Shown in pieces: positions 1 to 10,499 of a DNA stretch of 64,000 bases. The notes under the pieces are model-generated. The model was not told where the DNA came from. It made no database searches and saw nothing but the letters and a program-made list of their open reading frames with translations. Source of the stretch: Isoetes taiwanensis (taxonomy: Eukaryota; Streptophyta; Lycopodiopsida; Isoetales; Isoetaceae); assembly GCA_021234155.1 (NCBI GenBank), contig JAJEKV010000066.1, positions 6,608,800 through 6,672,799 of the forward strand, written 5' to 3'. Every line of letters begins with the position of its first letter. Position 1 is the stretch's first letter. The translations under genes and the position numbers were made by a program.

Positions 1-1
1 T

Positions 2-55
2 CGCGCCAGGCGCGTTTCTTGTAAATACGTGATTAACGAAAACGCGCCTGGCGCG
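2..55. repeat. 16-bp perfect inverted repeat (hairpin)
   Basis: Arms at 2-17 and 40-55 are exact reverse complements and share a GC-rich core, CGCGCCAGGCGCG, which is itself nearly palindromic. The loop is 22 nt and A/T-rich. The window starts here, so this could be the edge of a larger element. Function unknown. Confidence 0.8.
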
Positions 56-59
56 TTTT

Positions 60-2090
60 ATATTGTTACTTTCACGACTGCTTATTTATTTTTTATCTAA
101 CGCCCATATTTTGCAAAATTAGATGTGGAGCAGCTTGGCGACGCCAGAACCAATGGATCGAATATGGAAAACCAATGCCGACCAGACAAGGGCAATCTAA
201 GAGTGCCGAATTCAAATTACTAGAAAGGACACTGTGCCAAACCATAATACAGGACAAGAACAAGGCCACTAGATCAAAGAAGAAAAAAGGGGATGCACAA
301 GCTGGCACAGAAGAGCAAACGGTGCCAAAGGATGCCTGCAAGATTGTTTTTCTTCCACCAAGTATGGGAAAAGTGGAACTAATTTTGGGACGCCTTATTC
401 GAAAAGAAGTTGCCGATTCGATGGCGTGTTTCCTCCGCAAGATACGCCTATTTTGATATAGGTATCACGTAAATGAGAAAGGCACAAGGATTGATGATGC
501 GTAATTAATCTCGTTCTAGATAGTTGCATCGAAAGGAAGTTATCTACAAGAAAACGTCTAAAGAAAGCACTTGACATCTTTCAAGATGCATGCGAATCGA
601 TAAAAAATATGAAAGTCCCGAAAAAAGCAAGGTGAAGAACCGCAAAGGCTCTCGAGACATGATGTTATCGAGAGATAGGCTTAATGCAAAAGTACAACGA
701 TCTAAGGATGACATTAAGAAATATGTATTTTGGTCAAAAGATTTTGTGAAGCAAAAAAAGGCTTAAGAATGTGGCAACTCTTAAGGGGATTCACACGAAA
801 GTTGCGCCCGACCTAAAAAGAAAAAGTTGCTTTGGTGAAGAAGACGGCAGAGATCGAGTCTCCTTTTTTCTATAAGGTGTCCACCGGTTATAAGTGTGCC
901 ATGCCAGAGGTAGGTGAAGGGCCAACCGACATCACTCTATTTGTTCTTGATAGCCGTGGCAACGAGATGGACACAGATGATTACAAAGACCTTCTTCAAC
1001 ACATGCAAAGGGTTTGACGACCGAGATGCATTATACTATCGCGGACAGCTTTGCCACTCCGACATTTCCTACGATATGCACTAGTCTGCTGCCGCAAATG
1101 ATGTCGAATGCATTAAAGTGATGAGGCAAGCAAGAATGATAGATGAAAACAAAGATAGTGAGTTTAGTAATCGAAAGTAAGATCTCACATGTGCTAGTCC
1201 TTATGATAGCCATTATGGATGATAAAGAATATGAAAGACTCAAGGGGAAACCGTAGGTGAGAAGATTGCTTGGCAAGCTATCGGCCAGATGAACCCCTAT
1301 TGAAGAATGTTTTTATGTCGAATCCAATGGCGAAGACAAAGGGAAAGGGACCGCAGATGTGGATGTGGACCTCGACGAAGAGGAAGAGGAAGAGGAAGAA
1401 GAAAACTGGTCGACCCGCCCTTAATTCACCAATCAAGTATGAGCTACCGACGGGCGATAAGGGGAGGCTGAATAAGTACGGTTTTCTTTGGCCCTTCGAA
1501 GTTTTCGATTGAAGCCTTCTCGCCTTTTAGAGTCTACGTGTTGGGAGTTTCATGTTGGAGGTTATGTCGGGCGGAAGCTCGGGCTAGCTAGAAAATGCCA
1601 AAGTGTGGTCTCTCGATGGTCAAGCCAAGGACTTCCTCGATATTTTTTCGAGAAAGTGCTAGAGGTGGCACCTAGGGGTCCGCTTAGGTAGTGCAAAAAA
1701 ATAAAGCTTCCAGCTCTAAGTCCAGCTTTTACCCGCAGATCCGGCTGCAGAGCGGGAAGAAATGAGAAAGCATATAGAGGGCATAAAGAAGAATATCGAC
1801 AAGCAACAAATTTTAACTATGCGGCGCCGAGAGCAGTGCCTATCATTCCAATCACATTGGAAAATCCGGCTGTAAGTGGATGTAGGTAACGCAAACGAAG
1901 AAGACAAAATCCTAGATGATACAAAGGGATTCGAAAGCTCGAGTCGTTAGCATAAAGAGTAATGAAGTATCAACCATAGTTCAAACACTAAGTGATGTGG
2001 TCGACACTTCCGCGCGTAATCAAAGACAGCCGAGAGTAAGCTCATCATTGGCGATGTTGAACAGAACCGTAAAGGTATGTTATTCAAACA
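60..2090. other. Decayed transposon-like sequence, no recognisable gene
   Basis: Only short open frames (under about 95 codons) are present, several of them lysine-rich or Arg/Lys-rich on the plus strand (175-456, 1270-1512). None shows a domain I can name. The sequence leads straight into the HAD-domain remnant at 2.2 kb and may be the upstream part of the same dead element. That link is inferred from proximity only. Confidence 0.4.
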
Positions 2091-2205
2091 AATGAAAATC
2101 GCGCCAGCGCCGATTTCAATTCTTCAAACAGAATTGAAAATCGCTACGACGCCGATTTCAATTATTCCAACAGATTGAAAATCGCGCCAAGCCGCCGATT
2201 TCAAT
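2091..2205. repeat. Three tandem ~42-bp palindromic units
   Basis: The unit 'attGAAAATCG ... CGATTTCaat' occurs three times in a row, separated by short 'ttcaaacag' or 'ttccaacag' spacers. Each unit is an inverted repeat with GC-rich centres (gcgccagcgc, ctacgacgc, gcgccaagccgc). A similar piece appears near 3430. The repeats sit immediately upstream of the HAD-like remnant. Confidence 0.7.
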
Positions 2206-2215
2206 TTTCTTTTCC

Positions 2216-2790
2216 TTGTCTCACAAGTGTGTGCTTTATTATTACGCACCTAATCCAGCTTCCTCCAAAATTCGTGTTCGATTTGAATGGAGTGCTCGCA
2301 AAACGCTACCTAAAGCACAATTTCCTTTATCATGGTATGCACGTAAACCATTTGAGACATATACTGAAATGGGTATATCCGCTACCGATCACGAAGGAGA
2401 TGTTAGACCAAGCTTTCTTTTTATTTCGTTGTGCAATTTGGTCGCCGATGGAGAATAGAAATATACGAGAAGTTTTGAGAGTAGTTCCCGAAGTTACATA
2501 GAGATTGGGCATCCGCTTGGGATCGAGCAAATGTAAGTCATTCAATAACCCAAAGGATCCTACATGTAAAAAAATATTTGTGAAATGCTTGAGCGACATG
2601 ATGGATGACTTGGGCGCTCGTGAGAGAAGGAAGACATCATTATAGTTGATGATGACGCCTTTGAAGTGTTGCTTCAATCAGTCACAATCACTAAATCCAC
2701 CATCCTATCATCCCGAGGATTTTGACAAAGATGACTTCCCGCTTCGCTTTGTCGGCAAAGATCTTGCACCTAAATAGCTACAGGAAAAAA
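2216..2790 (+). pseudogene. FCP1/TIM50-type HAD phosphatase-like domain, broken
   Basis: FCP1-homology domains are HAD-fold phosphatases whose first motif is normally DxDx(T/V). The plus strand reads FVFDLNGVLAKRYLK near 2270, then a weak middle region, then CAIWSPMENRN (about 2430-2460), matching the usual order 'motif I ... RPG..EFL ... IWS'. Further on, in other frames, come IIVDDDAF (about 2640) and a run with NPPSYHPEDF then DFPLRFVGKDLAPK before a stop near 2777. These match the motif IV and C-terminal part of the family. The second Asp of motif I is Asn, so catalysis is doubtful. At least two frameshifts and several stops break it. A related copy lies at 36.2-36.8 kb, next to an Ulp1 protease. 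Confidence 0.6.
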
Positions 2791-3825
2791 GGTCGAAGAG
2801 ATACAAACACTATACCCGAACTTAATCTGGACAGGGAAATTGACAGGGGACCTAGAGAAGATCGCTCTAGAAAGGGAACTTTTTGATATATATATATATG
2901 TATACAGAAATACACTTTCCAAAAAGTTTTGAATATGAAATATACTTTACACCAAACTCTTTCGAATATATATTGTGTTCTTATATCAAAGATTATTGGT
3001 TCTCATGGTAATGTTGTTTTTTTTATATTACGTGTATGGTTTGCTATACTTGCAATAATTTGTATGTATATACCGGCCAATAATTTAGGTGTCTATAAAT
3101 ACGTATGCATGAAATTGGCAAACCATCGGCTTCGCCTTCCGCTTGTTATTATTATGGCACATTCTATTACCGCCAGATGAACCACGCAGACCTCTGCAGT
3201 GCCGCGAGCTAGAAATAGAACTTCGGATGGCTTGATGTCGCTTGCTATGAATCCCGGCCCCGCTTCTATCCTGATCCCTTTGATGTTGTAATCCATCTTA
3301 TATGGAATCCGTGAGCATGGTTTGTTCATGATCGAAAGGATCTCAAAGACCGCCCGCAGTACCGCCGACGGCGATGATTCGGATTAGTTTTAAAGTTTAT
3401 GTTCCACTATAATACGCTATTTATGGGAATAAAATCGCCCACGCCGATTTGACCCTTTGAAAATCTCTCGCTCAGAAGCAACTTGCTTGTCGTTATTTAT
3501 TCGTAAAACACTACAATTTCAATGTTTAGATTTCGTTGTCGTCGGTGATTGTACGAATTAATAAGCAATTTCCTACTTTTTATATTGCCAACATTCTTTC
3601 ATAATATGGGTCATTTGGACCGAATATTTGGATGCCCTTGCATTTCAACATAAAATGCATCTTCCTAGCCCAAAATGAACTCGCAAAAAAAGTGTGGTTA
3701 ATTCAATATAATGGTCAATAAATAGCTTATACGGCGTGATTTTGGAATAGACATAATCCCAATTTAATTGAATGATGGTTCTAAAGTTTTTTCGGTTTTT
3801 GATATTCCAAACTTCCATGCTTTAG
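2791..3825. other. AT-rich, no gene seen
   Basis: Contains a short TA run near 2887-2902 and small open frames without recognisable motifs. I see no repeat boundary or splice-site-flanked exon here. Confidence 0.5.
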
Positions 3826-3839
3826 GCTACATATTCTAA

Positions 3840-4145
3840 ACGAGGTGCACCCTGGACTACCACGTCGTTTGATCTGGCCAATCCGGACGCCCGATCAGAT
3901 GTTGGAGCCTCTCGACACCTCTCGCTTCGATTATGCTCAATTATGATTGGGGACGCCTATGATTTTAAGATGTCGAATCACGAGTTTGCCTAAGGTTTTG
4001 ATGGTATATCGAGCCTCTATACGGTTTCGCTTAAGCTTTTAGAATATGAAATACGGGGATTCGAACCTCTACCAAAATAACTCAATGTCCTAATAAGACT
4101 ACTTTAACCAATCTAACCAGTGAGCTAATGTGACTATTTTTTATC
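3840..4145 (-). mobile_element. tRNA-derived SINE, copy A
   Basis: Read on the minus strand, an RNA polymerase III A-box-like TAGCTCACTGG (plus 4117-4127) is followed by a B-box GGTTCGAATCC (plus 4057-4067). The cloverleaf is not preserved and the acceptor ends do not pair, so this is not a working tRNA gene. A non-tRNA body of about 200 bp follows. A similar 'gcaccctggactat' tail word recurs near 47160, suggesting more family members. Confidence 0.6.
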
Positions 4146-4267
4146 TTAAATCTATGTTTTTTTTTATAATAACCCATTGAATTGTTTTAGGGATATGGTC
4201 TATGGTTTCAAGAATTATATCTATATCAAATCCCCCGAACCCCTCGTTATTTTGCTACATATTCTAA

Positions 4268-4573
4268 ACGAGGTGCACCTCGGACTACTACGATCGTCGG
4301 ATCTCATCAATCCGACGGCCCGCATCAGATGTTGGAGCCTCGACACCTCTCGCTTCGATTATGCTCAATTATGATTGGGGACGCCTATGATTTTAAGATG
4401 TCGAATACGAGTTTGCCTAAGGTTTTGATGGTATATCGAGCCTCTATACGGTTTCGCTTAAGCTTTTAGAATATGAAATACGGGGATTCGAACCTCTACC
4501 AAAATAACTCAATGTCCTAATAAGACTACTTTAACCAATCTAACCAGTGAGCTAATGTGACTATTTTTTATCT
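4268..4573 (-). mobile_element. tRNA-derived SINE, copy B
   Basis: The same element as copy A, in the second tandem unit, with A-box at plus 4544-4554 and B-box at plus 4484-4494. The A-box to B-box interval is identical to copy A. Both copies arose from one segmental event, not from two insertions, because the flanking sequence is duplicated too. Confidence 0.6.
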
Positions 4574-4682
4574 TAAATCTATGTTTTTTTTTATAATAAC
4601 CCATTGAATTGTTTTAGGGATATGGTCTATGGTTTCAAGAATTATATCTATATCAAATCCCCCTGGAACCCCCTGTTATTTT

Positions 4683-5400
4683 GCTACATATGGCTTCTTG
4701 TAAGATTTGCATATGCATGCTCCGTTTCTATTTGCTCTGAGGGTGTGGTCTTTTTCGTATGCGTAGTGACATCCTAGATGCCCTTCTCTAGAAGGTGTTC
4801 AATTTTAAGGTGCCAGTATGCCCCATGGAGCAACTTTCAACTTAATTGTAGCTTTGTGTACACCCTAGGAATGTTTCTCCCCTTGTTCCATGGTTCTCGT
4901 TTTACTTATTTGCTTGCTTTCTTAGAGCGGGTATGTTTTTTCTCATTCTCGGCCACTCAATTTTTTGTAGACATGTTATAACAACTATGGTGCTACACAT
5001 AGGGTATGGTTTTTTGAACACATGTTTTTTCTTTACCATTATGACATCATGTATCACCCATAGCTTCGAGTTGGTTCTCCACATTTTTTCTTTTTACAGG
5101 GTGAACCTTGCACCTTATCGATCACCGAGATATCCTCACTCCATTGTTTCTAGGTCGGAGCAAGGCGACATTTGCGTTTGATCATCTATCATGCGCCATT
5201 ACCAATCCATTGGTCCTATTGCATTCGAAGGTCCATTTGAGTTGCTTCCTCCAGGAGACAGATGCCCAGAGGTCCTAGACAGCATATACACAAGGCCAGG
5301 TTTCTGGGAGTTCTACAAGTTGCCTACTTCCTGGAGCGCTAGATTGCGCGATCATCTCAAGATAACCATTATTGGTGAAGTTTAGCTTGTTGTGCCATGG
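4683..5400. other. No recognisable gene
   Basis: Small open frames on both strands (for example plus 5191-5385, with a Pro/Gly-rich start) match no family I recognise. Composition becomes increasingly T-rich toward the next region. Confidence 0.4.
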
Positions 5401-8400
5401 CTCCAGTCGCATCTTTACTTCAATTGGACTTCTATCTTTTTCAGGTGCCCTTTGTGCTTATTTTCAAGTTGTTCATATTTGGTTCCATTGTTCTTCTTTC
5501 TCATAAGTCTCGTTTGTTCTATGGTTAAGTTCTTTTAGTGCTCCATCGGCTCCAATATGCTTCTTCAATGCTATCAATCCTATAGATATGTTGGTCTTTT
5601 TGGCTGTGTCGCTCCTTTTAGGCATAGTTTTGGCATTGGTCTTGTGATGTGGGCTCTTGAATGTTTTGTTTATCATCTTTCAGCTTTATGCTTTTTGACG
5701 GGTTGTCCTACCCTTTAATATTTTTGTCAAACTTTTTCTTCTTGAAATGCGCTCTTTGCAGGTTTATTATTTCACTTTTTGTCTTTTTAAGTTTTCATAT
5801 TGTCTTTGTTCTTCTGTGTATAGTTCGATGTCATATAGTTTGTGCTCAAGCATGTTTATTTATTGCCTCACAATAGAGTTTAATAGGCAGAGCATGGTTA
5901 TACTTTTATTTGCTAGCAAGATTGATATGCGATTTGATCAGTCCTTTCGGTTATGATATGCGTTAATTATGATAGCCCTCTAGTGGTTCCGAGGGTGCCA
6001 TGTTTTTCTTGCTTTATTTCCGGTGGTTCCTTTTTTGTCCAACTACCTTATTTCATGTTGGTTCATCTTTCGTCGCTTGTCTAGTCTCATTGATCACCTT
6101 AAACACTGCTCTGTCGTTTCATTTGGTGACTTTGTTATTTTCATATCCTCTTGTCGTTGGGATATTCGTTGAATTTGTCTGCGATGTTCTGACTCATTGT
6201 CCCATTACTACGATGGCTTTCCTGCTCAGCTTGTTATATTTCCTAGTTTTGATTCGATTCTTTGTTCTTTCTTCGTCTCGAGTTGATTCCTTTTATTTGT
6301 TTTTATATATTAACTTCCCATTGCCTCTTTTATCCCACTTATTTCTTGTTTTTTCTCTGCATGTCTCATTTGTCCGCTCTTGTTAATTTATTTTTTCTCT
6401 GTTCTTCACATATTTTTAGTTCCTTTCTTGTTCTTTTATAGGTTCTTGTTTGTGTTTCCTTTGTCAGTTAATCTTAGATTCTCATTTAGTGCTTTTTAGT
6501 TCGATTTTTTGTTTGTTTTTTGTTTTACTTCAATTCTTTGTTTAGTTCGCTCTTTGTATTTTAGTGTTAGTGTCTCTTTTAGCTTTTTAAGTTCATTTTT
6601 AGGCATTTTTTCTATGTACCCCTTTGCTCCATATATTCATCAAGATCCTTTCTAGTTCACTCTTCTTCATTTATTCTTTAACCTCTTAAATCGCCTTGGG
6701 TCCTTTCTTTATTTACCTAGTGAGAGGGTCGTGATTTGTCCTTTCAATTTAGTTTAACGTCTTGAAACGACTTGGCTCATTTGCTCCTATTTGTTTTGTC
6801 TGGCCCCTGTTTGTATTTGGCCTTGTGTTGGACTAACACTTTGCATTGCATATATTTTACATGTCGACTCGGATTCCATGCCCTTATATTTTCACATGTG
6901 GTTCTACTGGTTTATCTTTTCTATCGGTTTGTTGGATAGTTCTATTTACACATTACCTTAGGTTGTTCCGCTTTTAATGTTTTGGTTGCGATTGTTTTCA
7001 TTGCTCCACTGTGTCATTGTACCTCTTTTTTGGTTATATGTTTTCCATAAGTATCAATTTTTCCATTGTTTCCTACATGCTCCATTTGCTGTAGCTATTT
7101 GGTTAGGTCACATTTGCTCTATTGACAGTCCTATTATGCCTGGTGCACGTTGTTTCATTAGTCTCCCTTTGTTGCCCCATTGGCTTTGTCGATTCTTGGT
7201 GTTGCAGAAACCTTAGATCATATTATCCCATTTTGTCGCTTGTTCCTTTTTCCAATTTGCTCTACTTGGCCATGTTGCGCCATAGGTCTTTGTTCTCCGT
7301 TTATTGCATTGATCCCGTTCCACATGCATACCTCTTATCCTATTAGTTTGGTGTTAATAGTCTCGCATTCAATTATTCCAGTTTTTAGTCCATGTTCTCA
7401 CGTTGGTTCAATTTTATTCCACTGGGCCCTTTCTTGACTCATTTTCTCCTTCAGTTTTCAGTCACAGTTTTTATTTCTGTCCCTTGCTCTTTTTCTCTGA
7501 AGTTTTTGAGTCTATGTATTTCCTTCGTATTTTTTCTCATCTATTGCCCGTAGTTATATTTGTTCTTTAGCTCGCTTTCGTCTATTTGGACTCCATTAAT
7601 CATGGTTTACTCACTCCTTCTGTCTCATTTGCGTCTTTGGACCATTACCTTTGCCTCATTTCATTTCCTCTCATTATTTTCCTTGGTTTGCCTTTAGCAT
7701 CGTTTTTATGATGTCGCTTTCTGTTTTGGAATCTCTCTTCGCATACTGTTGTTGTCTCAGGTGTGCCTTGTTATTGTCAAGTTTGTTGATCTCCATTTCT
7801 TTGATCTAGTTTGTCTTTTTAATCGTTGTCGTCTCCTTGTTCTTTTCTTAGTTGTCCATTTTCTCCCCGCCAGTCCTGGCTTTGACTGCATATGTCATTG
7901 TTCGATCTCTTCCCTTGTCCGATCCTCTTTGACCCCGTTATCTCCTTTGTGTAGTGCCTTTTTTGCTTTTACTTTAATTGGCCTCTTTTTTCCATTTGTC
8001 GGCCTTACTTCATTCATCCCATCGACTCCTTTTGTTCCCAGTCCATTATGTTTGTGCGTATTTACCTCCTTTTGCTTCTTTTATCTTTGGCCTTACTTGC
8101 ACCTTTGTATTACGCTAGTCCTCTGGATTACATATTTTACCTTTACTGTGTCTCCTCTTGCTTCGTCTTACTTCTCTTTCTCTGTTGGCGTCCATATATC
8201 ATGCTTTGTGCCTCCTGCGTTGATTATCCCAATTACTCTATCCTCCTTGCTTCGCAGTTTCTTTGTTTGCCTCCTTTGCCTGATCTTTTCCAATCGTCTC
8301 TTCTGCCAATTTCTTCATGCGTTTCGCTTTTGGACAGTTTTCCCTTGTCATCTTGGTTTGATCTATTCTTTTGAGGTTGATTCCTCTTCTATCGGCCAAC

Positions 8401-8760
8401 TACTTGTTTCATAGGACCCATCCTAGGAATGCCACGATTCTATTGCAATAGCAATAGAATCGACATTCCTTGGATGGGGACGCCCTATCTTGCTCTCCTA
8501 TTTATACCGCCTTCTTCCTCATTTCCAGCCATCGGCGTTCTCTTGAGCTCCTTTCTATTCTGTTCATTTTTTGCTCCACAAGTTTCCCGTCCCCCCCTCT
8601 CCCTCTGATATATTTGAGCTTGTTTCATTTCTTCACCCGACTTCTCGTTTTCATTTTTCGTTCCTTTTGTTAAAGTTGCTCCTTTTCTTTTTAGTCTATG
8701 TCTGTCTAATCTTCTTTACTTCTCGAGTCACCTTGTAGCCCCTGATATCCTCCATGCCTA
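5400..8760 (+). other. Pyrimidine-rich, A-poor tract of about 3.3 kb
   Basis: The plus strand is dominated by T and C with very little A, without being a simple repeat. This skew keeps many plus frames open (for example 7749-8414 and 6000-6386), but their translations are low-complexity Phe/Leu/Ser/Cys-rich strings with no domain, so I do not call them genes. No comparable minus-strand frame exists. Confidence 0.6.
8417..8478. repeat. 62-bp strong hairpin
   Basis: Nested complementary segments pair: CCATCC with GGATGG, AGGAATG with CATTCCT, and GATTCTATTGC (8436-8446) with GCAATAGAATC (8451-8461), around a 4-nt AATA loop. It could be a tiny inverted-repeat element or a small-RNA-type foldback. 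Nothing in the sequence decides between them. Confidence 0.75.
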
Positions 8761-8804
8761 CTTTCTATCTTTTTTGGAAGTGCATATGTTCTTATTTTTT
8801 CATG

Positions 8805-9175
8805 TTTCTCGGTGTGGCTCTGTCGCCTCTGAGACTTTCTTATCATTTGGTCTTTCTCGACGTGGTTGTGGCCTTCGAGATATGATTTCTTGTTATTTTT
8901 TCTTGGCGTGGCGAGTATTTTATTTATTTATTCATGTTTTCTCTCGGTATGGCATTGTAGCCTCTCAGTCAATATTTTATTATTCATATTTTCTCTCGGC
9001 GTGGCGTTGTTGCCTCCGAGATCATATTTATTGTTTTTTCTCGGCGTGACGCTGTAGCCTCCGAGGCAGCACTAATCGGTTGTTTTTTCCCGCGATGGTC
9101 ATTCTGCGGATGGTTCCCGATTAGTCGGCTGTTGTTTCTTTCTCGGCGTGGCCCTGGAGCCTCCGAGTCTTCTTG
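8805..9175 (+). repeat. Array of about eight CTCGG...CCGAG stem-loops
   Basis: Units of roughly 35-50 bp share the form 'TTTTCTCGGCGTGGC-N6-GCCTCCGAG'. CTCGG pairs with CCGAG, and inside it GGC pairs with GCC. Clear copies start near 8809, 8857, 8943, 8993, 9037 and 9144; others near 8903 and 9090 are degenerate. Sequence between stems varies while the stems are kept. Function unknown. Confidence 0.7.
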
Positions 9176-9583
9176 CCTATGGCATCTAACTCATTGACGG
9201 GTTATTTTTCTTTCAGCCTTCATTCTGCAGGATTGTTTAAGGTCTTATGGTTGCCATAATGCGTGGGGTCGTGCTTCAACTATTTGCTTGGGTTTCCTCA
9301 AAAACCTAAGAAGGCGTGGTTCTTCTTTCCAATGAGGAGCAGTCACCGGGTCTTCTCACCTTTGCATCAACCAAGTGGCAGATAAAACCATCTTTTATGT
9401 TGTATTCTTCAGTATCATCATGCTCTCGATGATTGTCTAGTTTCGGAGCATTTAAAGTTCATATTTCCAAATTTGTCTACCCCTAGTGAGGGATCCATTT
9501 GTACTCAATGTTTTACAAAGCTCAATGAGAACACCACTTCACTTCGGCCAACTACTTGTTTCATAGGACCCATCCTAGGAATA

Positions 9584-9623
9584 CTTCCTTCCTTCCTTCC
9601 TTCCTTCCTTCCTTCCTTCCTTC
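9584..9623. repeat. (CTTC)n microsatellite
   Basis: About ten tandem CTTC units immediately follow the second copy of the 39-bp direct repeat. AT-rich sequence without a gene follows up to about 10.0 kb. Confidence 0.95.
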
Positions 9624-10094
9624 TATAATATAATATATGTTATTAAGATAAAGATATTATATTAAGTACCTACCTACTTATATAATAACCAATAATAAAA
9701 GAAAAAAGAAAAGCCAATAAGGGAATTTAATTTAGTACAAACTATAATTAAGCATTTAAAAAGTAGAAACGGGAAAATCAACGGTGGCGGACTGGCGGTG
9801 CCTGGTCCTTCATTTTGAATTCCCTTTTTGGATTTCTGGAATAATCCAGATGCATTGCATTCATACGAATCAGCAAGGAGGCGGCAAATTGGAAGAGTTT
9901 TAGGGAAAATTTGTTGAGGAATTTGGGGAAGCTCTTCTTGAGCAGCATGAATCTGAAGTATTGAAGCCTCAAGCTTTATGATTCAAGCTTTTGTTAGCAA
10001 GTAAAATCTGGTCATGATTCAATTCATTTGCAATATTGAATTCTTCTATGGGAATGATTCGTTAGAAATCAAAATGTTTTCTACGTCAGAAAGA

Positions 10095-10292
10095 ATGGGA
10101 AAGAGAAAACGCCATAAGCATGCATTGCAGCAACCTTCTGTGTTGTCATTCTTCAAAGACAATGCTTCCACCAGCACTCCTTTAAGCCAGAAGAACCTAC
10201 AATGCTTCCACCAGCACTCCTTTAAATGTGCCAGAAGAACCTACGCAAAAAAAACTAGAATGGCTATTTTGATTACATTATCTATTGGATGA
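10095..10292 (+). pseudogene. Short N-terminal fragment with possible PCNA-binding motif
   Basis: An ATG at 10095 opens MGKRKRHKHALQQPSVLSFF, a basic start followed by QPSVLSFF, which fits the PIP-box pattern Qxx(hydrophobic)xxFF used by PCNA clients such as MSH6 at the extreme N-terminus. The frame is then disturbed by a 40-bp tandem duplication (AATGCTTCCACCAGCACTCC at 10161 and again at 10201) and ends at about 10292. No further MSH6 sequence follows. Assignment to MSH6 is a guess; the PIP-like motif is what I can see. Confidence 0.35.
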
Positions 10293-10499
10293 CTAAAAGT
10301 TTATTGTGTTTTATTGAAAAAATCATTTTTTTTTTGGATTATACAATAGTTTGCTTGTTTTTATTTAAAATTTTTATTCTTGATTTTTACTTCACATAAA
10401 AAGTTCAATTTTAGAATTTTTTTTACATGAAAATCAGAAAATTTTATCGCCTGTCCTCTGAAACATATCTCGCCTGTCCTCTGAAACATACGGAGTGCC

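Larger units (their letters stand above)
3826..4682. repeat. Tandem duplication, two 428/429-bp units
   Basis: Unit A (3826-4253) and unit B (4254-4682) both begin 'gctacatattctaaacgagg'; a third partial start, 'gctacatat', follows at 4683. Over roughly 350 bp the units are identical. The differences cluster near the two ends in C/G-rich words, for example 'ccctgg' against 'cctcgg', and 'cccccgaacccctcg' against 'ccccctggaaccccctg'. Each unit contains one SINE on the minus strand. It is either a very recent tandem duplication or an assembly duplication. Confidence 0.85.
8392..9582. repeat. 39-bp direct repeat, copies about 1.15 kb apart
   Basis: The words at 8392-8430 and 9544-9582 are identical over 39 bp, starting TCGGCCAACTACTTG and ending CATCCTAGGAAT. 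The first copy runs into the hairpin at 8417-8478; the second runs directly into a CTTC microsatellite. The enclosed 1.1 kb includes the stem-loop array. Confidence 0.85.

Noticed and set aside
4057-4127. Possible tRNA gene on the minus strand
   Set aside because: A- and B-box-like words are present but the acceptor and anticodon stems do not form; a SINE explains it better.
7749-8414. 221-codon plus-strand open frame
   Set aside because: It lies in the pyrimidine-biased tract; translation is low-complexity Phe/Leu/Ser/Cys with no domain, and neighbouring frames are similarly open because of composition.
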